Source: JBIKWM01 sp044356305 (GTDB lineage: Bacteria > Bacteroidota > Bacteroidia > UBA10329). Taken from it: a stretch of DNA of 64,000 bases. The stretch lies in assembly GCA_044356305.1 (NCBI GenBank), contig JBIKWM010000004.1:62001-126000 (forward strand), read 5' to 3'. Within the stretch, counting starts at the first letter, position 1. Every line of letters starts with the position of its first letter. A program made the position numbers and the translations under genes. Positions 53,256-63,171 of this stretch are shown here, one piece after another. The notes beneath the pieces were generated by a model. The model was not told where the DNA came from. It searched no databases and saw nothing but the letters and a program-made list of their open reading frames with translations.

Positions 53256-54214
53256 AACAACTTAGCTGTGCGTTGTTGGTGGGTATGCAGTGCCTGCTCG
53301 CCCTGTCGGCCACCGCCCAGGACCCGCAGTTGTCGCAGCCCTATGGCGCACCGCTCTACCTCAACCCCGCCTTTGCGGGCTATGAGGGCTGCTCAAGGGT
53401 GGCCCTGAGCTACCGCAACCAGTGGCCGGGGCTTGATGGCAATTTCCAATCGGTGTTCGCCTCCTATGACCAGTACGTACATCCGTTGCGCGGGGGCATA
53501 GGAGTGAATTTCATGTACGAGAATGAAGCTGGCACCTTAGGCACATGGGCAGCCTCATTCATTTACACTCCTACATTCGGGCTGTTCAACAGGAAATTGA
53601 TCATCAGTCCTGCCATTGAATTGGGATACATGGCGCGGACGTTGGAATGGAGCAAACTCACCTTCGGCAACTTTATCGATCCCCGATACGGATTCGTGTA
53701 TCCGACTCAGGAGAACTTACAAGGCAACGATGTGAAGCATATGTTCGATGGCTCAGTAGGCCTTATTCTGGCTCACCATGGCCTGCGCTACGGTGTGGCG
53801 ATCAGGCATGTCACACAGCCTGACATAGGATTTGGAGGGGTGTCAAAACTGCCGTTTCTGCTCAATGCCCATCTGGCCTATACCATCAGGTTTACCGAAC
53901 AGGTTCGGCTCATGGGTTCGTTTATTTACTCACGTCAGGCCAAATTCAGTTCGATGGTCCCGAATGTCACGGTAAATTTCTATAAATTCCGATTGGGCTG
54001 CGGATTCCGGGCCTCGCCCACCAACTTCGACAGCGTGATCCTCCAGGCCGGGTATGCCCGCAAGTGGTTCTCCGTGGGGTACAGCTATGACATCACTGTA
54101 TCAAGCCTCGGCAACAGCGCCACGGGCGGCAGCCACGAGGTGAACCTGCAGTTCCGCTTCAACTGCAAGAACAAGGAACGCGGTCAGAAAGGCGATAGCC
54201 TGTGGGGGATGTGA
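53252..54214 (+). CDS. PorP/SprF family type IX secretion membrane protein
   Basis: The 320-residue product has a signal peptide (about 1-22, ending ATAQ) and the PorP/SprF start DPQLSQPYGAPLYLNPAFAGY, followed by barrel strands such as YRNQWPGLDGNFQSVFASYDQ and GGIGVNFMYENEAGT. These proteins anchor SprB-like adhesins or other T9SS substrates. It is coupled to DUF2442, an unusual neighbour. Confidence 0.9.
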   Translation: MKQLSCALLVGMQCLLALSATAQDPQLSQPYGAPLYLNPAFAGYEGCSRVALSYRNQWPGLDGNFQSVFASYDQYVHPLRGGIGVNFMYENEAGTLGTWAASFIYTPTFGLFNRKLIISPAIELGYMARTLEWSKLTFGNFIDPRYGFVYPTQENLQGNDVKHMFDGSVGLILAHHGLRYGVAIRHVTQPDIGFGGVSKLPFLLNAHLAYTIRFTEQVRLMGSFIYSRQAKFSSMVPNVTVNFYKFRLGCGFRASPTNFDSVILQAGYARKWFSVGYSYDITVSSLGNSATGGSHEVNLQFRFNCKNKERGQKGDSLWGM

Positions 54215-54268
54215 GGGGTTCAATTTTCAATGGGCAATGACCGATTGAAAGCTGAGGCAGGAAACTGA

Positions 54269-54294
54269 AACGGCCCTCATTTCTGGGGGCCGTT
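54269..54294 (+). terminator. Hairpin terminator candidate after the PorP/SprF gene
   Basis: AACGGCC-12-GGCCGTT follows the PorP/SprF stop codon by about 55 nt, without a clear T-tract. Confidence 0.4.
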
Positions 54295-54316
54295 GTCAGT
54301 TCAAATGTCAATATAA

Positions 54317-54568
54317 TCAAAGAATCTTCAAAAGAGACACCGTGACTGCGATGCTGGCAGCGATCATGGCTCCAAGCTTGATGATGATCCGCTGTTCCAT
54401 TTCGCGCATGTCACGCTTAATGTCGGCCACGTCCTGTTTGGTCGCCAACCTATCTTCAATAATCTCGGCCAATGCCTCCGCCTGAACTTCAGCCTGTGAA
54501 TCAGTGAATCCCGCCACCTTCAGCTTTTTGGCATAGGCCAACGTATCAAAGAGAACTGCTGTTTGCAT
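54317..54568 (-). CDS. DUF1640-like coiled-coil membrane protein
   Basis: The 83-residue protein has an N-terminal AVLFDTLAYAKKLKVAGFTDSQAE motif, a coiled-coil centre (IIEDRLATKQDVADIKRDM) and a C-terminal membrane helix (about 63-83). This layout matches DUF1640/CCDC90-like bacterial proteins of unknown function. TATATTTG lies about 20 nt upstream of the ATG at 54568. Confidence 0.8.
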   Translation of the reverse strand: MQTAVLFDTLAYAKKLKVAGFTDSQAEVQAEALAEIIEDRLATKQDVADIKRDMREMEQRIIIKLGAMIAASIAVTVSLLKIL

Positions 54569-54625
54569 GATTTCGGAATTCGAAGCACAAATATAATAGT
54601 CATTCCAAGTGAACACTACAAACAC

Positions 54626-54653
54626 CAACGGCCCCCGTTGCCGGGAGCCGTTG
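54626..54653 (-). terminator. Hairpin terminator candidate of icd
   Basis: CAACGGC-14-GCCGTTG lies 26 nt after the icd stop on the minus strand, with an inner CCCGG stem. No long T-tract follows. Confidence 0.45.
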
Positions 54654-54678
54654 CATATTCTGACTACCCCTCTTGGGG

Positions 54679-55944
<1,266 letters not shown>

Positions 55945-56019
55945 TGTATCGGTCTTTTTTATTCGCGCGCAAATGTAGCATTCGGGCCCAACGGCAGACG
56001 GCCGTGCGTCATGCCACTC

Positions 56020-57099
56020 TCAGACGGTCTCACCGGCCTTCAGCCGCTCCGCATTCTCGGCCATCTGCAGGGCATCTATCATGGGTTGGATGTCACCGTT
56101 CATGAAATCGCTCAGACTGTGCAGGGTCATGCCGATGCGGTGGTCTGTAATGCGGCTCTGAGGGTAATTGTAGGTGCGCACCTTGGCGCTGCGGTCGCCT
56201 GTACTGACCATGCTCTTGCGCCTGCCGGCAATGGCCTCATTGTGCTTCTGCAGCTCCAGGTCGTACAGGCGCGTGCGCAGCATCTGCATGGCCCGCTCGC
56301 GGTTGGCCAGCTGCGACCGTTCCACCTGGCACACCACCACCATGCCCGTGGGCCGGTGGGTGAGCTGCACCTTGGTCTCCACCTTGTTCACATTCTGTCC
56401 GCCAGCGCCACTGCTACGTGCGGTCTGCATGTCTACATCGGCCGGGTTAAGTTCAAAGTCAACCTCCTCGGCCTCGGGCAGCACCGCCACCGTGGCGGCC
56501 GAGGTGTGTATGCGGCCCTGGCTCTCGGTCTGTGGCACCCGCTGCACGCGGTGCACCCCGGCCTCGTACTTCAGGGTGCCGTACACATTGTCACCGGTCA
56601 CCTCCAGCACCACTTCCTTAAATCCTCCGGCCGTGCCCTCGTTCTCGTCCACCACATCCACCTTCCAGCCGCGGTTGAGGCAGTAGCGCACGTACATGCG
56701 CATCAGGTCGCCTGCGAAGATGCTGGCCTCATCGCCCCCGGTGCCAGCGCGTATCTCTATCACCGCGTTCTTAGCATCCTCAGGGTCTTTGGGCAACATG
56801 AGCAGCCTCAGTTCCTCCTCTTGGGCCGGGATGCTGCGCTGCAGGTCGTCCAGCTCTGCCCGCGCCATCTCCACAAAGTCGGGGTCAGCCTCGGTGCTGA
56901 TCACTGTACGGGCCTCTGCAATCCGCGCCTGCGTGTCGAGATACACCTTGGCAGCCTCTACCACCGGCTGCAGGTTGCGATATTCGCGGTTCACCTGCAC
57001 AAACAGCTTCATGTCGGCCACCGTGGCGGGGTCGCCCAACTTGGCCTCCAGATCGCCCAGCCTACGGATCAGCTCGCGCAGCTTATCCTCCAGTTCCAT
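56020..57099 (-). CDS. prfA: Peptide chain release factor 1
   Basis: The 359-residue factor decodes UAA and UAG. It has the PAVTxx-region equivalent, the GGQ motif in SSGAGGQNVNKVETKVQLTHRPTG and the family EIRAGTGGDEASIFAGDL. It begins 3 nt after purM on the same strand, so the two are co-transcribed. Confidence 0.93.
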   Translation of the reverse strand: MELEDKLRELIRRLGDLEAKLGDPATVADMKLFVQVNREYRNLQPVVEAAKVYLDTQARIAEARTVISTEADPDFVEMARAELDDLQRSIPAQEEELRLLMLPKDPEDAKNAVIEIRAGTGGDEASIFAGDLMRMYVRYCLNRGWKVDVVDENEGTAGGFKEVVLEVTGDNVYGTLKYEAGVHRVQRVPQTESQGRIHTSAATVAVLPEAEEVDFELNPADVDMQTARSSGAGGQNVNKVETKVQLTHRPTGMVVVCQVERSQLANRERAMQMLRTRLYDLELQKHNEAIAGRRKSMVSTGDRSAKVRTYNYPQSRITDHRIGMTLHSLSDFMNGDIQPMIDALQMAENAERLKAGETV

Positions 57100-57102
57100 G
57101 CC

Positions 57103-58275
57103 TCAGGGGTAGGTGAAGGTGCCACCGGGCGCGTGGATAGTGACGCGCTTTGCATCTGCCTTTTCTACGCGTCCCACAATCCGGGCTTCCACCCCGAACG
57201 AATGGGAGATGGCTATCAGCTCCTCGGCCAACGGTGCAGGCAGATACACCTCCATGCGGTGGCCCATGTTGAACACCTTGTACATCTCGCGGAGGTCGGT
57301 GCCCGAGCATTCCTGAATGATGCGGAACAACGGTGGCACGGGAAACAGGTTGTCCTTTATAATGTGAAGCCCTTCAATGAAATGCAGCACCTTGGTCTGG
57401 GCCCCGCCCGAACAGTGCACCATGCCATGAATGCCCCTGCCCAGCTGGCGCAGTGCGGCAATGATCACCGGGGCGTAGGTCCGGGTGGGCGACAGCACCA
57501 GATGCCCCATGTCCACGGGCACATTCGGATGTCGGTCAGTCAGGTCATACCGGCCCTGATACACCAGATCATCCGAAAGGGCAGGGTCGAAACTTTCGGG
57601 GTATTGCGCCTTGAGCACATGCGCGAACACATCGTGTCGGGCACTGGTAAGGCCGTTGCTGCCCATGCCACCGTTATAGGCTTGCTCATAGGCCGCCTGC
57701 CCAAAAGATGCCAGACCGACAATCACATCACCGGCCTCTATCCGGCCATTGTCTATCACTGCATCGCGCCTCATGCGGGCCACCACAGTCGAATCTACTA
57801 TGATGGTTCGCACCAGGTCGCCCACATCAGCCGTCTCGCCACCCGTGCTGTGTATATCCATGCCGTGGTCGCGAAGCATCTGCAGCACTTCCTCGGTCCC
57901 TTCAATGATGGCCTGTATCACCTCGCCCGGCACCAGCATCTTGTTCCTGCCTATGGTGCTCGATAGCAGTATATTGTCCGTGGCACCCACGCAAAGAAGG
58001 TCATCGGTGTTCATCACAACCGCGTCCTGTGCAATGCCCTTCCAAACGCTTAGGTCACCCGTCTGGCGCCAGTACATGTATGCCAGAGCGCTTTTGGTGC
58101 CCGCCCCATCAGCATGCATCACCACGCAATGCTCAGGGCTGCCCGAAAGTGTATCGGGCACGATCTTGCAGAAAGCGGTGGGGAAAAGCCCTTTGTCAAC
58201 CTTACGGATGGCGCGGTGCACATCCTCCTTATCGGCCGACACCCCTCTTTGGCTATATCTCATCGGGTGATTCAT
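57103..58275 (-). CDS. purM: Phosphoribosylformylglycinamidine cyclo-ligase (AIR synthase)
   Basis: The 390-residue protein has HADGAGTKSALAYMYWRQTG and AQDAVVMNTDDLLCVGATDNILL, the ATP-binding pattern of AIR synthases, and IHSTGGETADVGDLVRTI. The length is longer than E. coli PurM (345), as in Bacteroidota homologs. The ATG at 58275 lies just after the terminator of the upstream gene. Confidence 0.9.
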   Translation of the reverse strand: MNHPMRYSQRGVSADKEDVHRAIRKVDKGLFPTAFCKIVPDTLSGSPEHCVVMHADGAGTKSALAYMYWRQTGDLSVWKGIAQDAVVMNTDDLLCVGATDNILLSSTIGRNKMLVPGEVIQAIIEGTEEVLQMLRDHGMDIHSTGGETADVGDLVRTIIVDSTVVARMRRDAVIDNGRIEAGDVIVGLASFGQAAYEQAYNGGMGSNGLTSARHDVFAHVLKAQYPESFDPALSDDLVYQGRYDLTDRHPNVPVDMGHLVLSPTRTYAPVIIAALRQLGRGIHGMVHCSGGAQTKVLHFIEGLHIIKDNLFPVPPLFRIIQECSGTDLREMYKVFNMGHRMEVYLPAPLAEELIAISHSFGVEARIVGRVEKADAKRVTIHAPGGTFTYP

Positions 58276-58287
58276 GTGGGTATCAAC

Positions 58288-58316
58288 AAAAAAGCATCCC
58301 TTCCGGAATGCTTTTC
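58288..58316 (-). terminator. Rho-independent terminator of the porE-like gene
   Basis: On the minus strand AAAAGCAT-TCCGGAAGGG-ATGCTTTTTT gives an 8-bp stem with a T-run. It lies between the porE-like stop (58339) and the purM start (58275), only 12 nt before the purM start codon. Confidence 0.75.
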
Positions 58317-58338
58317 TGTCCTCAAAGGCTTACGCGAC

Positions 58339-60423
58339 TCAGTTGCCGGCCTTGGGCACAAAGTCCGTGCGAAGCACTTTGAACTCTGTCCTACGGTTCT
58401 GTTGGTGAGCAGTCTCCTTATCTTCTTCGGTAGCCAGCTTGTTGATGAAGGCCTCAGTGATCACATCACCCTTCTTGAAGAACAGGAAGTCCTTATCCAC
58501 AACTTTCGGAACGGTCTCGCCATATCCTTTAGCCACCAGGCGCTCAGCCTCTATGCCGTTCTCAATCAGATAGTCAACAACAGATTGGGCGCGCTTCTGA
58601 GACAGGGCCAGGTTGTAGCTGTCGCTTGATCGGATATCAGTATGCGAACCGAGCTCAATGACAATAGTAGGGTTGTTGTTCAATGTCTCAATCAGACCAT
58701 CAAGGGCCACCTTCGATTCCGGACGAAGTTCCCACTTGGCCAGATCATAGAAGATGTTCGGGAGGTCGATGACCTTGTCGATTGGGTCAAGCTCAAAATC
58801 ATGAACAAGATCCTTGTCTTCCTCAAAGCCAACAGTAGTGGTTTTGCCAGTCTTGTTCAGATAGTCGTCCTTCTTACCGGCAGTCACTACATACGAGGTA
58901 GCAGGCGCAAGGTCGACCTTGTAAAAACCGTTCTTGTCGGTCTTTGCCTCGAAAGAGGCACCATCGGTACCAACGATTGAGACGGTCGCATCAGCAATCG
59001 GCTTCTTGGTCTTGAAGTCGCGTACCGTGCCGCTCAAGGTGAACTTCAGGGCAGGGAGCAGGAAACGGTAGATATCATCGCTGCCTTTGCCACCCTCGCG
59101 GTTAGAGGTGAAGTAACCTTTCTCTTCCTCTTTCTCAAACACGATGGCAAAATCGTCCCCGGCCGAGTTGATCGGAGAGCGCATATTGGTCACATTTCCC
59201 CAGAAATCGCCTTGTTTCTCAGCCATGAAAATGTCCAGACCGCCCATGCCGACATGGCCATCAGAAGCGAAATAAATGGTTCCGTCTGCATGGATGAACG
59301 GATACATCTCATTACCCGGGGTGTTCAACGCAGAAAGGTTGGTGGGCTTGCCCCAACGCTTCTTCTCTTCGTCAAACTTCGACATCCAAAGGTCGCGTTG
59401 GCCTTTGCCACCCGGGGCATCGCTCACAAAAACAAGCACCTTGCCGTCCTTGCTTATCGCTGGGTGGCCTGTCTTGTATACTGTAGAATCGGCAGCTGAG
59501 GGGGCGGCTGCAGCATCACCGGCCTTTGCCTTATCATCCTTCTTCTCTTTGCTATCTGAAGCCTTTGCACTCGGTGTCCAACCATCAGGCTTGAAGAATG
59601 GCACAATCGAGGCTTCACCATAGCTATCGCCACTTTTCTTAGACACATAGATGTCGCAACCCATCTTCTCCTTCTTCTCCACAGAACAGCGGGTGAAATA
59701 CATCTCAGTAAAATCGGAAGTCAGTACCGCTGCCCCTTCATTATAGATGGAGTTGATAGTTGCGGCCAAAGCCTTGGGCTTGCTCCACTTCCCTTTGTTA
59801 TCGATTGTTGCTGAGTAAAGGTCGGTGAAACCCTGACCCGTCCAGCCATCAAGGTCCTTTCCGGCACCGTTCTCACGCGAAGAAGTAAATAGAACCTCCT
59901 TAAAACCATCAGAAGCGTAGGTGGCAGCGAAGTCCATGAACTTGCCGTTCAATTGAACCTCATTCTCAACCACATAACGCGATGGGCTCTCGACCCACTT
60001 TTGGGCCTGTGCACAGGCCTCGGCACCAGCCTTGCCACGTGGGTCGCTGGGAGCCTGCTCAGCATACTTCTCATATTCAGCTATGGCCTCGTCAAATTTG
60101 CCATTGGCTTTCATGGCATCAGCGAAATAGAGCTGAATCTTAGGCTCGGGATACTTCACTTGAAGTGCCTTGCGGTACCATGTCTCGGCCTGCTTCGAAT
60201 CGTTAGTGAAACGGTAGCACTCAGCGGTCTTAAAAATGATCTCAGCCTTTTTAGACTTGTCCTTCTCTTTCGCATAAGCCTTTTTCATCTGTACAATGGC
60301 CTCGTTGTACAGCTGGCTGTCATAGGCCTTCATGGCCTCGTCATACAGCTCTGATTGGGCAGAAGCTGAAAACGTTACGAGCGCAGATGCCAGCGTGAAC
60401 ACAAGGATCTTGGCGATTTTCAT
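58339..60423 (-). CDS. PorE-like OmpA family protein with TPR and WD40/PD40 domains
   Basis: The 694-residue product has a signal peptide (about 1-22), TPRs (about 25-140), a PD40-type propeller (about 160-480, with DFTEMYFTRC and DGTIYFASDGHVGMGG), a carboxypeptidase-regulatory-like domain (about 490-575) and an OmpA C-terminal peptidoglycan-binding domain (about 585-690, ELGSHTDIRSSDSYNLALS). This is the domain order of the T9SS component PorE. A Lys/Ala-rich insert lies near residue 285. TATTTTAG lies about 35 nt upstream of the ATG at 60423. Confidence 0.88.
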   Translation of the reverse strand: MKIAKILVFTLASALVTFSASAQSELYDEAMKAYDSQLYNEAIVQMKKAYAKEKDKSKKAEIIFKTAECYRFTNDSKQAETWYRKALQVKYPEPKIQLYFADAMKANGKFDEAIAEYEKYAEQAPSDPRGKAGAEACAQAQKWVESPSRYVVENEVQLNGKFMDFAATYASDGFKEVLFTSSRENGAGKDLDGWTGQGFTDLYSATIDNKGKWSKPKALAATINSIYNEGAAVLTSDFTEMYFTRCSVEKKEKMGCDIYVSKKSGDSYGEASIVPFFKPDGWTPSAKASDSKEKKDDKAKAGDAAAAPSAADSTVYKTGHPAISKDGKVLVFVSDAPGGKGQRDLWMSKFDEEKKRWGKPTNLSALNTPGNEMYPFIHADGTIYFASDGHVGMGGLDIFMAEKQGDFWGNVTNMRSPINSAGDDFAIVFEKEEEKGYFTSNREGGKGSDDIYRFLLPALKFTLSGTVRDFKTKKPIADATVSIVGTDGASFEAKTDKNGFYKVDLAPATSYVVTAGKKDDYLNKTGKTTTVGFEEDKDLVHDFELDPIDKVIDLPNIFYDLAKWELRPESKVALDGLIETLNNNPTIVIELGSHTDIRSSDSYNLALSQKRAQSVVDYLIENGIEAERLVAKGYGETVPKVVDKDFLFFKKGDVITEAFINKLATEEDKETAHQQNRRTEFKVLRTDFVPKAGN

Positions 60424-60487
60424 GGTCTGTTCTGTTTCGTGATGAACGGCCGCTAAAATAAACAAATTCGCTTTCGCTGAACGATAT

Positions 60488-60513
60488 GAAAAACCCGCCT
60501 TTCAAGCGGGTTC
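60488..60513 (-). terminator. Rho-independent terminator of the glutamine synthetase gene
   Basis: On the minus strand AACCCGC-TTGAAAG-GCGGGTT is followed by TTTC. It lies about 35 nt after the stop codon at 60549. Confidence 0.7.
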
Positions 60514-60548
60514 TTCGACCAGCGACATTCTGATTCAGAGATTGATTA

Positions 60549-62735
60549 TCAACGGCTGAAGAGTAGCTCGCGGTACTTGGGCAGTGGCCACAGTTCATCG
60601 CTGACCAATAGTTCAAGCTTATCCACCTCGTAGCGGATGGTGTGGAAATGGGGCATGACCTTTTCGCGGTAGGCCACGGCCTTCTCCTTAGCATGATGAA
60701 GCGCATTGGCCTTTTTCCTTTCCTCGGTCATGGCCAGCACACCCCTCCTTATGGTGGCAATCCGGTCCGATATCTCCAAGATCATGTCGCGCTGGTCACC
60801 CGCGGCCCGCTCAAAGTCCTTGGATGAAAGCACATCCTTGAGCCCACGCACGTTCTCCACCAATCGGGTCTGATAGGTCACGGCCGTTGGGATGATGTGA
60901 TTAAGGGCCAGATCGCCCATCACGCGGCTCTCAATCTGAATCTTCTTGGTGTAGTTCTCCAGATCAATCTCATGCCGCGCCTCCAGTTCGCGTTCCGAAA
61001 GGATTCCGTTTGAGGCGAACAGTTTCTTGATCTCTTTGCGTTCAAGCACATCGAGTGCCTCGGGCGTTCCGAGAATGTTGTTCAGGCCGCGCTTCTTGGC
61101 CTCCTTCACCCATTCATCTCCATATCCGTTGCCTTCGAAGCGAATCTTTTTGGACTCCTTTATGTAGCGCTTCAGAACCTGGAAGATGGCCTCGTCCTTG
61201 TTTGTGCCTTTTTCTATTGCCGCATCCACCTCTTTTTTAAGGTCGGTGAGCTGTTGGGCAACGATGGTATTGAGCACCATCATGGCACTGGCACAGTTGG
61301 CTGACGAACCCACTGCCCGGAACTCGAACTTGTTGCCGGTGAAGGCAAACGGTGAGGTGCGGTTCCGGTCCGTGTTATCGAGCAAAATCTCAGGTATCTT
61401 GATGATGTTGAGCTTGAGCTCTGTTTTCTCATCGGGGGTCAGTTTGCCATCTTTCACAGCCAGCTCAAGGTCATCGAGCACCTGACTGAGATAAGCACCA
61501 ATGAACACCGAGATGATGGCCGGAGGTGCCTCGTTGGCACCGAGCCTGTGTTCATTACCTGCGGTGGCAATGGCCGCCCTGAGCAGGTCGGCATACTCAT
61601 ACACGGCTTTGATGGTGGTGATGAAGAAAGTGAGGAACTGAAGATTCTTCTTAGGCGTACTGCCCGGTGCGAGCAGGTTGACACCGGTATCGGTGGCCAT
61701 ACTCCAGTTGTTGTGCTTGCCAGAACCGTTCACTCCCTGAAAAGGCTTCTCATGGAACAGCACCCTGAAATTGTGTCTGCGTGCCACTTTGTCCATCACA
61801 TCCATGAGCAACTGATTGTGGTCCACAGCCAGGTTGACCTCCTCGAACACGGGTGCACACTCAAACTGGTTGGGGGCCACCTCATTGTGCCGGGTCTTCA
61901 CGGGAATGCCGAGCGAGAGTGATTCAATCTCGAAGTCGCGCATATAGGCGGCCACGCGGTCGGGGATGGACCCGAAGTAATGGTCCTCCAACTGCTGATC
62001 CTTGGCCGATGAGTGCCCGAACAGCGAACGACCGGTAAGGGCCAGGTCGGGACGTGCATTGTAAAGTGCAGCATCGACCAGAAAATACTCCTGTTCCCAG
62101 CCCAGGGTGGCGATGACCTTGGTCACATTGCGATCGAAATACTGGCAGACGCCTGTGGCAGCCTTGTCAAGGAAGTGCAACGACTTGAGCAACGGGGCCT
62201 TATGGTCGAGCGACTCACCGGTGTACGACACGAATATGGTGGGGATGCAGAGCGTCTTGCCCATGAGAAACGCAGGCGATGATGGGTCCCATGCGGTGTA
62301 TCCACGCGCCTCGAAAGTGTTGCGTATGCCACCGTTGGGGAAACTGCTGGCATCGGGCTCCTGTTGAATGAGCAGATTTCCACCAAAGGTCTCGATGGCG
62401 GTGCCATCGCCCACCGGTTCGAAAAAGGCATCGTGTTTCTCGGCAGTGGTGCCAGTGAGCGGCTGAAACCAGTGGGTGTAATGCGTGGCACCCTTGCTCA
62501 TGGCCCAGGTCTTCATTCCGGCCGCTATCTGGTCGGCCACGGCCCGAGTGATGGGCTCGCCTGTGCTAACGCAGTGTTTCCAGATCTTTACTACATCCTT
62601 AGGCAGGAAGTCGCGCATGGCCTTGTTGCCGAACACCTGCGATCCGAACAGGTCGCTGAGTTTCCCATCGTATTGGGGGCGGTTCGGCTGACGGTCATTG
62701 ATCAGCTCAAGGGCGTGGAAGCGTTGACGGCTCAT
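60549..62735 (-). CDS. glnN: Glutamine synthetase type III
   Basis: The 728-residue enzyme ligates ammonia to glutamate. The length and the N-terminal NRPQYDGKLSDLFGSQVFG block identify type III (GlnN). Catalytic stretches include GWEQEYFLVDAALYNARPD, KTRHNEVAPNQFECAPVFEE, FHEKPFQGVNGSGKHNNWS and LGANEAPPAIISVF. TATGTTTG lies about 40 nt upstream of the ATG. Confidence 0.95.
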   Translation of the reverse strand: MSRQRFHALELINDRQPNRPQYDGKLSDLFGSQVFGNKAMRDFLPKDVVKIWKHCVSTGEPITRAVADQIAAGMKTWAMSKGATHYTHWFQPLTGTTAEKHDAFFEPVGDGTAIETFGGNLLIQQEPDASSFPNGGIRNTFEARGYTAWDPSSPAFLMGKTLCIPTIFVSYTGESLDHKAPLLKSLHFLDKAATGVCQYFDRNVTKVIATLGWEQEYFLVDAALYNARPDLALTGRSLFGHSSAKDQQLEDHYFGSIPDRVAAYMRDFEIESLSLGIPVKTRHNEVAPNQFECAPVFEEVNLAVDHNQLLMDVMDKVARRHNFRVLFHEKPFQGVNGSGKHNNWSMATDTGVNLLAPGSTPKKNLQFLTFFITTIKAVYEYADLLRAAIATAGNEHRLGANEAPPAIISVFIGAYLSQVLDDLELAVKDGKLTPDEKTELKLNIIKIPEILLDNTDRNRTSPFAFTGNKFEFRAVGSSANCASAMMVLNTIVAQQLTDLKKEVDAAIEKGTNKDEAIFQVLKRYIKESKKIRFEGNGYGDEWVKEAKKRGLNNILGTPEALDVLERKEIKKLFASNGILSERELEARHEIDLENYTKKIQIESRVMGDLALNHIIPTAVTYQTRLVENVRGLKDVLSSKDFERAAGDQRDMILEISDRIATIRRGVLAMTEERKKANALHHAKEKAVAYREKVMPHFHTIRYEVDKLELLVSDELWPLPKYRELLFSR

Positions 62736-62890
62736 GATTTAGGGGGTGTTTCAGGCTATTTTGTACGACTTTGCAAACATACCCCTTTTCATTTAGGGGT
62801 AACGGATGAAAAAGTGAATAAATTCTCAACACACCCCCACCGAAGCGATGATTGATTGCGCTTGCTTCGATTCTCAATCGCATCAGAAAA

Positions 62891-62913
62891 AGAAAAAGGC
62901 CCTCATGGGGCCT
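62891..62913 (-). terminator. Rho-independent terminator overlapping the tatA stop codon
   Basis: On the minus strand AGGCCC-CATGA-GGGCCT then TTTTCTTTTTC. The TGA stop of tatA lies within the loop, so the stop codon and terminator share sequence. Confidence 0.8.
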
Positions 62914-63154
62914 CTTCTCTCGGTTTCGGTTCAATGCGTTCCTCCTGCTGTGGGCGAGGTGGTGCAGTCGGAGGCTGATGGATGCTCCGCTCCAATTCGC
63001 GTTGCACTCCATTGGTGGCATCCTTGAACTCGCGAATGCCCTGCCCCAGACCGCGAGCCAGTTCGGGTATCTTCTTTGACCCGAAAAGAAGCAGCACCAC
63101 CACAAGGATCACGAAGACCTCGCCACCGCCCAGATTAAGGAATAACAGCGTCAT
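62903..63154 (-). CDS. tatA: Twin-arginine translocase subunit TatA/E
   Basis: The 83-residue protein has one N-terminal membrane helix (GGGEVFVILVVVLLLFG), then SKKIPELARGLGQGIREFKDA, the TatA amphipathic helix, and a Pro/Glu-rich tail (HQPPTAPPRPQQEERIEPK). It pairs with TatC, not in this window. It starts 17 nt after secDF, so it is probably co-transcribed. Confidence 0.92.
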   Translation of the reverse strand: MTLLFLNLGGGEVFVILVVVLLLFGSKKIPELARGLGQGIREFKDATNGVQRELERSIHQPPTAPPRPQQEERIEPKPREEAP

Positions 63155-63171
63155 GATCTTTTAGGCAATGA

